From Buxus sempervirens (Eukaryota > Streptophyta > Magnoliopsida > Buxales > Buxaceae): DNA of 64,000 nucleotides. Position 1 is the first letter of the stretch; each line of letters begins with the position of its first letter. Shown here in pieces: positions 22,230 to 34,704 of this stretch. The stretch spans positions 20,756,048 through 20,820,047 of the forward strand of contig OX387194.1 of NCBI GenBank assembly GCA_947561395.2, in the 5' to 3' direction. A program made the translations under genes and the position numbers. The notes under the pieces are model-generated. The model had not been told where the DNA came from and made no database searches. It worked only from the letters and a program-made list of their open reading frames with translations.

Positions 22230-23320
22230 TGTTTACACCCTATATAACCGACGAATAAGAGAAGGACACGTGGTGCCTAGGTGGCTTGGTTAGGCCACGG
22301 CCCGTAGACTTTGAAGGGTTGAGCAGGCCACGTCAGCACGCATACAGAAGAATGCGGTTCGAGCCACGCAAGCCAATACGACAAAACCATAAATATCAGA
22401 GGATCGTGCCATCGGTCGTTCAAGAATAAAACTATTTTTAGATCATGGCCGGGCGGTTATCACTTTGAAACAGAGAACTGAAGATAACCAACTGCCATGA
22501 AGATCGTGCGAGAGTAGGACGTTGAGCAACCGTCAAGGAGCAGCTATAAAAAGCCCCAATTTGAAGAGCTCAGGGACACAATCCACACAACCGCAACCGG
22601 TTATTATATTATTTTGATCATCCGTGATCCTTTATCCCCTCTAATACAGACGGATAAACTAGGACTTCTCTCACTGCTTCCAGTCGCAGTGACATCTTCG
22701 ACCCCTCTTTACTCCGATTAACACCAGAATCCTGCCACCGGAGAGTAAGTTGAGGCCGCCCCTGACTCGCAGTTCTGTCTTTACAGAATCCCGAGCAGCC
22801 GGTCCCGAGACTCGCTCTGTTCACGCCAGGTGACTCGTGTATTTTCGGGTAAGCAGCAATCCAAGGTGAACCCCCTGAACCTACTTTGCAAGTAGCCGCC
22901 CCCTTTCTCTTGCGCTTATACCCGATTACGGCTATAAGACCAGGACAGGCCGGTCCTGCGAGCCCTGTCAGTTTTCTTTTGTACTTTTTATTTCCATTTT
23001 GAGGATTGTCTGTTGTCGCTTTCGGCTATTCGGCCGATTTATTAATAAAGGATTTGTGTGCTGTTAGTTGCTTTCGCTTTCAAACACTTACAAGAACCCG
23101 AAACGAAGACCGAACCCCTAGTCTTCATACCATCGCCTGACCGATTTTATTACAGGTGACTTGCAGTACGACTGAACCGATCCCGGTTCAGATTCGGAAC
23201 AGGTGCCCGGGGTCAGGAATCGACTCGAAAATCATTGTATCAAACGATACTGGCACGCCCGCGTAGAGACACATCATCAACACAGACACGTGTCCACACC
23301 GGCCCATTTTTGGAGCAACA
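22230..23320 (+). repeat. 3' LTR of the Tat element
   Basis: This is the 1091-bp direct repeat of 3949-5039, with the same ends and about ten substitutions. AATTG follows at 23321-23325. Confidence 0.95.
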
Positions 23321-23325
23321 AATTG

Positions 23326-23689
23326 ACTGCCTACACCAAGGTACATCTATGGTCCAAACTTAACTACAATAAAACTATACTCTCCAAAGCCCTTATCCAA
23401 TAAGAATAAAGATAAACCATTTAATGCTAATTAAATCCTAATAAATCAAACAAGCTTCAATAATTGTCCAATAAATCACGAAATTTACCACAATCCACAG
23501 AAAAGTATTATAATTAAAATATGAATATTCCTGCATCCAAAACACATGATATAATTCACAATTAAGCCAAAGAATCCCATTAGTAAATATCAATAAATCA
23601 TAATTAATTTAGTAATTAATCCAAGAATTAACAGAAAAATTCAGGATAATTCTCATAGCATCGAAAGTAAGTCCAAATCACAAAAATGT
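23326..23689. other. AT-rich spacer, no gene
   Basis: This is the right flank of the Tat insertion. It is A/T-rich with no open frame of note, and leads into the decayed integrase that follows. Confidence 0.5.
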
Positions 23690-24690
23690 TACAGCAGGGA
23701 TTGCCTAAAACCATATGTGGAAAGGACTCTATCTTTGTAGTGGTTGATATGTTTTCCAAAATGACACACTTCATCCCTTGTTCGAAGACTTATGATGCTT
23801 CTAGGGTCGCTCCATTATTCCTGAGAAAGGTGGTTTGATTAATGCACGGATTATCCAAAACAATTGTTTCAGATCATGATGTTACATTTGTTAGCTATTT
23901 TTGGAAAACTCTGGGCAAAGCTTGGGACACAACGAAATTTTTCCAGTGTGCTTCATCCCCAAACAGATGGTCAAATAAAGGTGGTAAATCACAATTTTGG
24001 AAATCTGTTGTGGTACTATAAGCAGAATTTACCTATAACATTTCAATTAATAGAACCATTGGAGTCTCTCCTTTCGAAGCTGTGCCGGGCACTTGACCGA
24101 AACAACTAGTGGATCTAATTCCACTAGATCGAGGTAGCCGTGGGAGTGAATATGGATCAGATCTTGCAACATATATTCAAAATATTCATGCTGATATCAG
24201 AAGATGATTGGCTATCAACACTAAAGTGTAAAAAGGCATGCAGATTTACATTGTCGGCAAGTGGTGTCTCAAGAAGGAGATTTGGTGCTTTTGCAACTCT
24301 TACCAAAGCGTTTCCCTTCTAATATATTTCATAAACTTCATCGACGTCGAGAAGATCCATTTAAAATATTAAAGAAATTGGTATCTAGTGCATAAATATT
24401 CGAGCTTCCTGCAGACTTGCACGTGAGTCGTGTCGTTGATATTGTAGACTCTAGTGCTTAAGTAGGCCATAACCAAGATGGCATTATAGTGTAACCTGCA
24501 CGTTTCCCCAAAAGAAGAGATAGAAGATATTCTTGTTGATCAAGTTTTCTCTACAAGAAGGGTAGGTTACCAAAAATTTATGGTAAAATGAAAGAATAGA
24601 CTATTTTCTAATTCGACATAGGTAACAAGATAAAATACTTCGCCTCAATCCAGACTTGTATGAGATGTATCATGGCCCCTACTCACCGGA
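23690..24690 (+). pseudogene. Decayed chromovirus integrase C-terminal half and chromodomain
   Basis: Translated pieces match the gypsy integrase core: '[19 protein letters not shown]' (about 23720-23785) with the first catalytic Asp, 'LSKTIVSDHDVTFVSYFW' with the second, then a shifted 'HPQTDGQIKVVNH' piece (23950-23990) and the GPY/F-side piece 'RREDPFKILKKL' at about 24345-24380. Downstream, 'EDILVDQVFSTRRVGYQKF' at about 24515-24575 is a chromodomain, the C-terminal domain of chromoviruses that targets chromatin. Stops (for example TGA at about 23836) and several frameshifts make it a relic. The 5' portion of the element is absent here. Confidence 0.8.
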
Positions 24691-25360
24691 GTTGAGTTAT
24701 TTCTCGAAGGGGACATTGTTGAGGATTAGGACACACGACAATTGGAGTTTCAAAAGTTCAGATTTTAATTTTACATTTTTTAGGTAGTTGGTGTAGAACC
24801 CTGGATTTTCCTAATATAAAATAAATAATTATTGAATAAATTAGAAGAGACTTGGAAGAATAAATAAACCTAGAAAGGAAAATAAGAACTAAGTATAGGG
24901 ATTTAAAATTATAATATAAGTGAGAATTTGTAGAATTAATATTAGGATTTAAATTTCAAATTATGAAGAGAAGTAAAAAGAAGAATGAAAGTTGGAGAAT
25001 TACGGAAAAATTCAATGATTAAGTGTGGAAATTAAAGAAAGGGCATTTTAGTCATTTTCTAATTAGTCTAATCCATAAAAGAATAAAATAATTAATTATT
25101 GGATTTGGAATCTTAATTAGACCAAATTTTAGTTTAGTTGGATTTAAATAATGAATTTAATGGTTAAAAGAAAATTTATAAATTAAGGGGCCTTAATTTT
25201 AGTAATATGGGAGATCATAAAGTGTGTAGCTAATATTTAAGAATAAGGATGATAAATAGCACGAAAATTTATAAATTAAGAGTTTCTAATTCTAGAGGAT
25301 TTAGGAGATAAGATTAGAATGGAGAATTAAGGAAATGTATGCAAGTGGGAAAGTTAGGTG

Positions 25361-25778
25361 TAGAGCTGGAAACGGGTTGGGGTTAATCGGGTCGGGTTGA
25401 CCCGATTAATGGTGGATTGGGAAAATCCCAAACCGAACCCAACCCGCCAATAAACAGGTTCAACCCGCCAACACGATTATAAATTTTTTATTTTTTATTT
25501 TTTCAAAAAGTATGATTAGAATAGGATTGGGGGGGGGGGGGGGGGGGGTAATTGGGTCGGATTGTGTCGGGTTCGGGTCAGGTTGGGGGTTAATCAGGCC
25601 TGTTCATGCCACTTTTTGGTACTTTTTTTTAATCGGGTTGGCGGGTCATAATCGGGTTGACCTGATTACAGGTTTTCCCAACCCGCACCAACCCAATTAA
25701 TAAATGGGCCAATCCAACCTGTTTAAAATCGGGTTAATCGAGTTGACCTATCGGGTTGGTTCGATTTTTCCGGCTCTA
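25361..25778. mobile_element. hAT-type MITE (418 bp)
   Basis: The terminal repeats are TAGAGCTGGAAA at the left and, reverse complemented, TAGAGCCGGAAA at the right. A perfect 8-bp duplication GTTAGGTG flanks it (25353-25360 and 25779-25786), diagnostic of hAT transposons. The interior is made of 'aatcgggttgacccgat'-like inverted motifs on both strands plus a run of about 18 G near 25530-25547. It has no coding capacity. Confidence 0.85.
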
Positions 25779-27774
25779 GTTAGGTGTCTTCCAAATCTAA
25801 TTAGGACTTCTAATTAAGTGAATCTATAAAAAAGAAGAAGATAGAAGGATTTGGGTTTCTTAATATCCTGGACATATGGAGAATAGAAGGGAAAAATAAG
25901 AGCTTAGACGATTATAAAATATAGAGAGAGAGATAGAGAGAAGAAAAAGATACTTTATGAAGGAGTGCTGTAGAATTCCGACCAGTAGTAATCAAATTTT
26001 GAGGTTATGTTGGATCGGCCTCAAATTTTGAGGTTATGTTTATGATTCATAGGGCTTCAATCTGAACGGTGGAGATTTAATTTGGAGATGCCTAGAGTTG
26101 TGTGAAAAATTTCAAAATGTTGGTGAACATTCGGGTTTCTTAGAAAGAAGGATTTCATATGTTGAGGCAAGTAGCAAACAATTTGAAAACTGGAGGAATT
26201 GCATGTTTTCTGTATGATTTAGATGTTTTATCTTGTTTTGTTTTAATTCAGATCTTGGTTTAAAGAGTTGAGAATTTTCTAAATGGTTTTGTTTTTATAT
26301 ACTTTAAGAAAAATCAAGAAAAGTGATGATCATAAGAGAATTAATTAAGTAGAAAATTATAGATCAATGTATAATTGATGACAATAGATTAGGGTTGTTT
26401 TAGAAGTGGTTTAGAATGGAATTAAGATGATTAGAAACAATTAAAACTATACAAGGCATTTTAGATCTCAGAAAATCAGAAAACCCTAAAAATATACTGA
26501 AACTTGCTCGAGCGCTTGTCAGCGCTCAAGCGCAATTGCAGGTGTCTCGCCTGTGTAATTTCAAAACAGAAATAATATGTAACGCCCTGGATCCAAGTTA
26601 CTTAGTGAAATTGTAACTCATCTTTGAATTCTAAAATCAGATTTCAATCCTCTAAATAAATTCAAATATTGGTTTTACTCTTGTTATGCTCAAACAATAC
26701 GTTTTACTAGTAAAGCTATCCTTAATTCCTTTCTTCTAAAGATGATCCATTGATCCTTTCTTATAAGACTCATACTCCACAATGAAAACCTTAAATTCCC
26801 ACCTTTATAATTAACCAATGTTTCTACAATACATCACTTAGAACACATCAATTCAATTCTAGTTATATGTTAGATACCAAAGAATTCCTATTGACTTCAC
26901 CCTTTACAATTTATTAGAACACCTAAGCTTAATGATGCCTCATTGAACACATTCAAATACTCCCTTTTATGTTAAAACATTCCAATATACTTTTTGAAAT
27001 AAGTAACACATCACACATTCAAATTTCTTCAATTATCACAAATTAATCCATTAAGACAAACCTTGTTGAAACAACAATTCAGTACCATGAATGTATTGCT
27101 TTAACCAACCATAACTAATCTCTTTTAATCCAATCACACCTAGGCTTACACACAATCATCATCTAATAACCACCATAAAATTATTCTAACACTTGGTTAG
27201 TCCCCATAGGATAGCTTATATAAATTAAAACCAAAAATATTAAGTGCACAAGAATAGCCGCACTTGACTATGAAAAGTTTGCATGAGCACCTACCTCCCC
27301 TAGGTAGGCCCTCCTGGGCGCTCCTGAGCCTTCTCACATTTTTGAACCAGCGCCTACCTCAGAAGGTAGGCAATGGTAGGCCATCCTAGGCGCTCATACC
27401 ATAATCCACAGGTTGAGTGCGGCAAGCCCAATTTCTCCAGGATTGATCTAATAATGCTCTCCCAAACCATTCCCAGCATGTTTCTAACCCTTTAAACAGT
27501 GCATTTACATACATTCGGATTTAATTAAAACATGAATCATTTCTTTATTGAATTAGGCGTCAATTGCATCTAAAAACAGAGATTCAATACAACACTTGCA
27601 TAAACCATTTCATTTCTTCAATTTAATCATCCAAAACAAATTCAGGTTGTGCTACTTACATATTAGAAACAATTTTCGTTTGAGAAACTCCTCAATTATT
27701 CAAATGAAATTCCAAAATTCTGCCTCCAGAACTGGTCGCATGAACAGGTTACTGTTAAAATCCAGTTTCTCGTC

Positions 27775-30767
27775 TGTGCGCACCTGATTTCGGTCGCACG
27801 ACGAGGCGCATGCAAAATGATGCGTGCCTCAGGATTTGTTTGGAGTCGCCACTGCCTGATGGGTGCAGGCAGACACCTGGGTGCTTAAGTTCTTCTATTA
27901 AGGCTTGGTCTGCGGCTAGAGATTCTAAGTAGGTTCTCGGTTGCGGTCTGGGGAAGTCCGTAGACACCCCAGTCCACCCCGTCAAGTGACGGGTCCCATA
28001 GGATTCCTTGGTTTGAGTCAACTTTGGTCTCTCACTCACCCGATTCCTAATCCAACATTCAAATTTGGTTAAGTCTGGCGGGACCGCCAAAATGGTGTGG
28101 GTCCCTTTACTTGATTTTATCTTTCTTAGCTTAAAGTGATGTGAGTCGGATTAGGCAGGCCTCGTTGGAAGGCCTGCGGATCCCTTGGTGGGCTTGGTTA
28201 AGCCCATATGTCCCCTGGTGGGCCTCAGTCTAAACCTGAGAGGCCCTTTGGGCTTGGTTCAAATGAATTGATTTTATTTAATGGTTCGAGTTTGATTAAA
28301 TTTGATTTCCATGCAAAAAAATGAGTCTGGATTGCTTTATGGGCCCGTGAGTGGGCCGCACAGTGGGTTGCCAAGTGATTTCAGTTTATCTTGGTTAACT
28401 GTGCCAAAAATGGGCCAGGCCTTGGGCTTGGGGCCCTTTACCTAGGCTTGGGCTTGAAAACCCAAGGCTTCCTGAGTTAGGGTTTGGAAACCCTAAGTTG
28501 GTTCGATTTAATGGGTTTTAGCGGGCCCGATCGGCCCTACTCGCAGTCTCGGCCAAACCAAGCCTGGATCTAAACATACATGCTGCCCCGGTTGGGCTTT
28601 GGTGGGCCTCCAATGGTGTGGCCCACTCATTCGGTTAAATTTATCTTGATTTATCGAAAAAAGTCTGTCGGGCTTGGTGGGCCCCGTTGGAAGGCCCACC
28701 GGGAATTAATTTGGACCAGGTCGGTCCATGGCCCATCTTGGGTTTCCGGGTGACCCGAAAACCCTTCTGGTTCATCCAGATTGATCAAACAAACCAAAAA
28801 ATTAGCACAATATCACAAAATTAGCAAAAATGCAGTTTGGCAGTGTAGCCGCCCTAAGATGCCGGTTACACACAAGGCTCAGTGTATCCGGCATCTTTAT
28901 CCGGCTACGAATAAGGCTCTGTTGATCCGACCTGAGTTGCCGGATCAACATACAGAAGCCTTTTTTTGGATTTTTCAAAGGGGCTTGGATTCTTAGGCCT
29001 CTTGGGGTGTTCCAGCCTTTGTGTGGGCCCCTGTGTGGGCCCACAGTGGTTGTCTTGTTTGATCTCTTTGGGGGTTTTGAATCAAAAGTGAAGGAGAATC
29101 CTTCTTCTTGAGTGGGAACTCAAGCCATGGAACAGGGACCTAGTGTGTCCTTGTTCTTGTGCTAAGTACACTGCCTCTACCCCTTGAGGAGAGCAAGAGG
29201 GGTGGCTCGAGAGACCCGTGTATTGGTCTACGGCCCAACTACATTCAAGCATGCAATAATAATTCGATCCAAAGCCTTTAAGACATCCATCAAACCCCAA
29301 GGACATGCTGTAGACAAGTGATAGAAAGTGTGTGTTTGTCTATGTTAACATGCATGAGATGGAACTGTGGGTAAAAGCCTAGGCATGCTTCTCAAACATA
29401 CAAGGCACGTGCATGGTGTGCTTGTGCTCATGAACTAAAGAAATTCACAAAAAAAATAGCAACTAAAGATTGGAGATGTCTACATGAACCGTGCATAAAA
29501 GATAAAACACCTAAGTAGCTTAGAAGAAGATCAAGAAGTAGACTTGCACATACCTTAAAGATCACTACAGAAAGGGGTTTTTTGGGGGACTTAGGGGTAC
29601 AATGGACATGTAGGAAGGGTGCCCTCCCGTTCATATGGCAAACAAGAAATATAACTAAACTTTAAACCGAGACTTGTACGTGACCTTTTATGCTAAAAGA
29701 GACCCTTTCCTTACCCATTCGACTCACTTACCTCCCATTGGTCATGGGGTTTCATCCTTACACCGGCATGAAGAGGAAAAGAATGACAAATGAAAGACAA
29801 AACACGCTCCAAAGAATGAAACAGCAAACACAAAGTATATGCTCGAAATTCGCTTATTTTCACATATGTACAATGAAAGGTCACAAGGATGCTCACCTTG
29901 GAGTTATAAATTCTATTTGAGATGTGTGGTAGCTCCTTGAAACTTTGAGAGCTGCTGGAACACCTCCTTTGTGTGCTACCTAGGTCCTCCAAGGTCTCCT
30001 TCTTTGGTTTCAAGTGAAGAACAAGAAGAGGGAAAGGATTTAGGAAGGGTTTGGAAGGGGTTGTGAGAGCTTGGGAGAGAAGAAGAATGGAGAGACACCA
30101 AATGTGCTCCACCAAAAATGTGCTCAACCCTCAATGCATCCCACCCCCTCCCCTTTTATAGGAGAGGTTGCTTAAGGGTTAAGAAAGACCAATTTTTAAA
30201 TATTTTATCAAAAGTGGACTTTTTTATTGTTATTTCTTATTTGTGACTTATTACTTTTGCTTAATGGTTAAGAAAGACTTTTTTGTTAATATTTTTTACT
30301 TAGGGGTTAAGAAAGACTCTTTTTGTTAATATTTTTTTTTACTTAAGGGTTAAGGAAGTTGGACGTCCACGTGGCGCAGTTTGCCATGTGGACAATTTTA
30401 TTTTGACCAAGGATTGCCCATAACTCTCTCATTTGAGCTCCGATTCTGGCAAACTCAGTTGCGTTGGAACCGGGTCGACATCCTCTATCTACTGAGCTAG
30501 AGTTTAGCAGCAAATTCGAGGTTTAGCAAGAAGTCAACTTTCGGCTCCCCCTCAAGTTTGACCGCCCGCAGAACCTTCATCCGGACTCCGATTCCAGCAA
30601 ACTCAGTTGTGTTGGAATCGTGTCGGGATTCTCTATCTACTGAGATAAAGCAAGGTGACCAACTATCACCTGATCAAAAAGTCAACTTTTTGACCCCTCG
30701 GGGTTTGACTTTCTGCCACGGTTTTCATTTTTAGCACTTCCAGGGGTGCAAAAATAAGGTGCTTACA
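27775..30767 (-). mobile_element. Innermost solo LTR (2993 bp), minus orientation
   Basis: The ends are TGTGCGCACCTG and AGGTGCTTACA. The flanks TCGTC (27770-27774) and TTGTC (30768-30772) match at 4 of 5 bases. In minus orientation it starts TGTAAGCACCTTATTTTTGC, a U3 type reminiscent of the TGTAGACACCCCAAATTGC family farther right. It is richer in GC than its surroundings, with 'ggcccacc'-like motifs at 28140-28740. Open frames inside (up to 138 codons) have no family signature. Orientation is inferred from termini only. Confidence 0.65.
30430..30665. repeat. 148-bp direct repeat inside the innermost LTR
   Basis: 'ccgattctggcaaactcag' at 30440 and 'ccgattccagcaaactcag' at 30588 each start a block that continues 'ttg(c/t)gttggaa(c/t)cg', then 'ctctatctactgag(c/a)ta'. 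The same core occurs, reverse complemented, at about 48632-48660. Confidence 0.65.
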
Positions 30768-33308
30768 TTGTCAGATCTCTTTAGATCCGAAATTCTCTTG
30801 ATAGAACTCAACTAAGTAGAATCTAATTAACTAAACTCACCTGAATTTCGGATCAAGATGGCTTAGATTTCAGCTCTTGGACGAAATTGAGTTGTTGCCA
30901 CAGGTGACTTCACTCCTCTTGAATAGAAACCAAACGGCCACCAGATAAACCCTCCGATCACCAGAAATTCTCCAGATCAAACACCAAACCCTAGCTCTCC
31001 TTCTCCTTCTCCCTAAGATCTCCACTTCAGTTGCTCAATTGCCCAAACGAACTCATGAATTTAATAGCCTTCGGTCTTTATAGTTGCTGCCTCCGGCAAC
31101 TTAAATCATGATCCCCTAAGTGACACTTCACCAAAACTCCCTACACCAGCACCCTCCTTTGTTTAATATTTCATGCATGCCATGTTATCAAACCATCTCA
31201 AACTATTCAATCAAAATTAAATAATTTTTCTTACTTTCATAATTAGAATTCTCCAATCTGGTTCACTCGAGAATCCCGATCGAACCCTTTCAATCCCAAC
31301 TCTACATAATTTTTCCAATTTGGCATTAATTAATTACTAAAATAATAAATTTTAATTTCATTAAAATTTGGGATTTTACATAATAGAACCTCAAAACTCA
31401 ATGCCCGGGAAACTGCTCGAGCCATCTTGAGCAGCTAAGCAGAAAATTGATTCAACAAAGGACGCCCAATAGACTGCTCGAGCGCAATGCCGAGTGACCA
31501 CTATAAGAATTTTCTAACTTTTTGATTTTGAGCCTAAATCTATTTTTAATGATTTTTATAAGAATTCTAAAGTTGTAACACTTGTAATTAGGGTAATATA
31601 AGATATAGGAAGTGGTAGAATTAAATTTGAATAAAAGAATATTAATTTGCAACAATGAATGTAAAGATGGGCTATAAAGAGGTATTATAAAGGAATAAGT
31701 GGATTTAACCTATTTACAATTGGTTTTGGTTGATAGAACATATTCCTAAACTTCACTACAGACCTAAATTACCCTCTGGAAGGATTAAATAAAAATAATA
31801 ATAAGTTTTGACAACTTAGGTTCTTAAAAGAAGAAAGTTGGACATTATTGAGTAAATTATTGAGAATAACAACTAACTAGGAGATGAAATTAAGCAAGAC
31901 CTAATGTATTGATTTAGTAAGTCATCTAATACTTAAATATAAGTAATTTAAGAGTGTTCATATTAATAAACTACTGTTTAGGTATTTAATCAAGAGTTTG
32001 GGCATGTTTTACTATAAATATTGTATTTTCAAGGTTTGGGTTGTGTTTTCTATTTATTTCCAGATTTGAGCAATTTCTTATATTCAATAGTATATTTTTG
32101 GATATTTGCATATGGTTTCATAGAGAATATGGTAGAATCATTATTTTTCTTCCGTGTATCTCGGAGTGGTTAAATTCCTCTCTCATGTATCTTGAGATGA
32201 GTTGTTTATTGAAGATTTAGAACTTATTATATTGTTGAGCACATCTTACTTTTGAGACAAGTTATTATTAAATGTTTTTTGTTGTGAGTGGTATCTAGCG
32301 GGCAATGCTTAGTATGGATCCATAGTATAGCTTGGAAGTAAAATGAAATAGTCTTTGGTAAGTTGAACCTGTATCCCACTTATGCTTCCGTCGTGTATCT
32401 CGACAAGGCCTTCATGTATTTGGTTGTGTTGCAAAAATCCTTTTTCGTCGTATATCTCGACGTGATTATTAGCTGTGTATCTCGGCATCGGATTATTTTG
32501 GGTTACCACCATGTGCTTTAATGAACATTGGCACGCTTGTGCTTTTTATTAGTCATGCTTATAGTTTACTTGTGACTCACATATGAGAGCTATATTTTGG
32601 TCATGCTTGTAGTTCACTCGTGGCTTGCTCATGTATTGGTATTAGCCGTATATTGTCTAGTGTATATATATTTGATCGAATCGGTATTCCCATTGTTAGA
32701 TAGTTGTAGTTGGTTGGATTGTATGTGCCAGCCCACAATGTATCTCAGTTGGGTGATCTGCATTGATCATAGGTGTGGGGAATGGTGACCGTGTATTTTG
32801 GCTCCATATCATGTAATCTCGTGAGGTGGCGAACTTGGGTACAGGGAGTAGCTTGTCAAAGTAGTTTTAGTTCATGAGTCCTGTGATGTCACACATGCGT
32901 GGTTTGGTTTGATGTATGCTTTAAATATTATTATCGTGATTTGGTTTAATCGTTATACCTCATGAATTTATTTTTTGTAAAGAAATTGGACTGTTTTTTT
33001 TATGCATCTTGCTACTTTTTGAGATTTATATCTCATTCCGGTCTTCAATATTTTTCAGGTACTCTTGGCGAGGTAAACAAGCATTGGGTATTATGTAAAG
33101 GGTAGTCAATAGATGTAAACCTGTTTGAATTCAAATTGTAACATGACATATAACTTGATTGAAATTGAATTTTATTTTATGTTTCCGCATAATAACTCTG
33201 ATAAAGACATGAATAAAAGTTTTAAATTATTTTTGTATGTTAGTTGCTTTCGCCCACTTACACTAGCACTTCGGGGTTGGACAATTGATCCAAAACTGGG
33301 GTGTTACA

Positions 33309-34146
33309 GTTGCTATTTATATTTTGAATTTCTTATTTGAATCCTTTTGTAGTTCTCATCTGTCTTATAAGTAGGTTTTCTGAACTAAGAATAAGCAGAG
33401 AGATTGATTAATAAAATATCATTTGAGGTGTAAAGCTTCATAATTTGGTGATCCTCCAAAATTCTGGAAGAAATTGTGTGAGACTCCATTTCTTCCTTCT
33501 TTCTTTGATGCTCTTCCCTCAAACCTTCTTTGTATGTAATGGCTTGGATAAATTGCTAGTAGCTAATAGTTTTGGGAATAATAATCTAGCTATTTACAAT
33601 TTCTTTTTCCTTGGTTGTGTTTTTGTATTGTTGTTGTTGTCCATTATAAAATATAGTTTAACTTATAAATTGGATGGAATGTCCCTTACAACCTTACTTG
33701 CTATCAAGAATGGGCCGAACCAAGAACCTTCAGTGTTGATGAAAAATTGGGTATGCTCAAAGTTTCTTTTTTTTAATTTTATTAATCTAAATTCTTCTGT
33801 TTCCTCACTTAAGTGCTACACATTTTAGAATATCATTTCTCATGGCCCAAAGTTACAATGTTCTTGTATGAACAGGTGTGCACGATGTGTTACAAAGTTG
33901 ACAAAAAAGATTTCAGGAAATGCACATGGAACGAAGTGTAAGGACCTAATCGAAACCATGACTTTGACCAAGAATCAAAGCATTGACTAGTCAACCTTCC
34001 ATAATGAGATGGGTGTTTATTGGTGGAAGTGTAGAAAATCTCTATTTGCATACCACTTAGATCATATGAGTGATTTTGAATTTGATACAACAAAGGTTTA
34101 AGATTAAATCTCATGCCTGGGTTCGATGGGAATTCATATTTTAGGT
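33309..34146. other. Spacer, no gene recognised
   Basis: The segment is AT-rich with one 127-codon frame (33445-33828) that is hydrophobic and repetitive in F/L, without a motif; I treat it as chance. 'TGTAAGGACCTAATCG' at about 33937 looks like an LTR start, but no matching end was found. Confidence 0.4.
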
Positions 34147-34149
34147 TAA

Positions 34150-34325
34150 GGCTTTGTTTGTTTCACTAGAAAATAGAGGACAGAATTTTTTTCCAGAATT
34201 TTAAAATTTTCGACGCTTGTTTTAGGGGAAAACTAAATCTAATGGAAAACATTTTCCTTCTTAATTAAAAATGAAGGAAAATAACTTTTGCTTAAAGTTG
34301 GCGGAAGTTATTTTCTAGTGCAACT
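34150..34325. mobile_element. Left end of a PIF/Harbinger-type element (foldback)
   Basis: TAA (34147-34149) followed by GGCTTTGTTTGTTTC is a typical PIF/Harbinger terminus. An internal inverted repeat pairs 'gtttcactagaaaat' (about 34160) with 'attttctagtgcaac' (about 34310-34324). The rest, past a 13-kb retroelement insertion, leads to a MYB/SANT-like ORF at 47947, which Harbinger elements typically encode. Confidence 0.4.
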
Positions 34326-34704
34326 TGACTATCGTCTTCCTCCTTCTAACTCATAACCGACACGAATTGCAGAGTAAACGATGAGCCTCTCTTCCTCTTT
34401 CATTTCTTATTCATTAATTTGTCATCCTATCTTTCTTCCTCCGTCATTTCTTCTTCCCCATTCTCCATGACAGATTCTGAAAAGCTTCATTCATTTGATC
34501 CAGCTGCTCTTCGGTCATTTGTGGGCACTTTTCTGGCGCATTCATTCCATTATCGCTTGATATATTACTTTTTGGCAGCAGTTTGGAGATAATCTCTTTC
34601 ATTCTGTGTTTTCGCTTCTTCTCATTCGAATAAAACCCTGACGTTTGAAGAACACGGGTTCAAATAAATTCAGTCATACTATACGAACGATTGTTGTGTC
34701 TTCT

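Larger units (their letters stand above)
3949..23320 (+). mobile_element. Complete Tat-lineage Ty3/gypsy LTR retrotransposon (19,372 bp) with antisense PMD genes
   Basis: Two direct repeats of equal length (1091 bp), both starting TGTTTACACC and ending GAGCAACA, enclose the element. A perfect 5-bp duplication AATTG flanks it at 3944-3948 and 23321-23325. The internal order on the plus strand is gag, protease, RT, RNase H, a second archaeal-type RNase H, then integrase. The second RNase H and the long 3' region with antisense ORFs are hallmarks of the Tat clade. A polypurine tract (22212-22229) precedes the 3' LTR. A solo LTR (6877-9628) has inserted into gag; without it the element is about 16.6 kb. 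I count about ten differences between the LTRs by eye, nearly all transitions, so the insertion is recent. Confidence 0.93.
26578..31380 (-). mobile_element. Solo LTR in minus orientation, itself split by another LTR
   Basis: The segment starts TGTAACGCCCTGGATCC and ends TTTGGGATTTTACA, with a perfect TAATA duplication at 26573-26577 and 31381-31385. Without the nested LTR (27775-30767) it is about 1.8 kb. The start closely resembles the solo LTR at 6877, so it is a related but distinct chromovirus family. It shares the region of 'gggcgctcctgagcc'-type motifs (27290-27415). Confidence 0.8.
24792..33308 (+). mobile_element. Chromovirus-type LTR in plus orientation, enlarged by nested insertions
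   Basis: The segment starts TGTAGAACCCTGGATTTTCC and ends CCAAAACTGGGGTGTTACA. The flanks GTTGG (24787-24791) and GTTGC (33309-33313) match at 4 of 5 bases, which would suit an old solo LTR. However, it lies only about 100 bp after a chromodomain relic in the same orientation, so it could instead be that element's 3' LTR. Removing the minus-strand insertion (26578-31380 plus duplication) and the hAT MITE leaves about 3.3 kb. The distal part resembles 1-743. Confidence 0.7.

Noticed and set aside
23864..24322. Two plus-strand frames of 60-81 codons as small genes
   Set aside because: They are frame-shifted pieces of the decayed chromovirus integrase.
25528..25547. Run of about 18 G as a possible quadruplex or regulatory element
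   Set aside because: A single homopolymer inside a MITE; its length is also prone to sequencing error.
29711..30127. 138-codon minus-strand frame inside the innermost LTR
   Set aside because: It lies entirely inside an LTR and shows no domain. Chance frame.
33445..33828. 127-codon open frame as a possible gene
   Set aside because: Low-complexity F/L-rich translation, no motif, no promoter-like context and AT composition equal to the surroundings.
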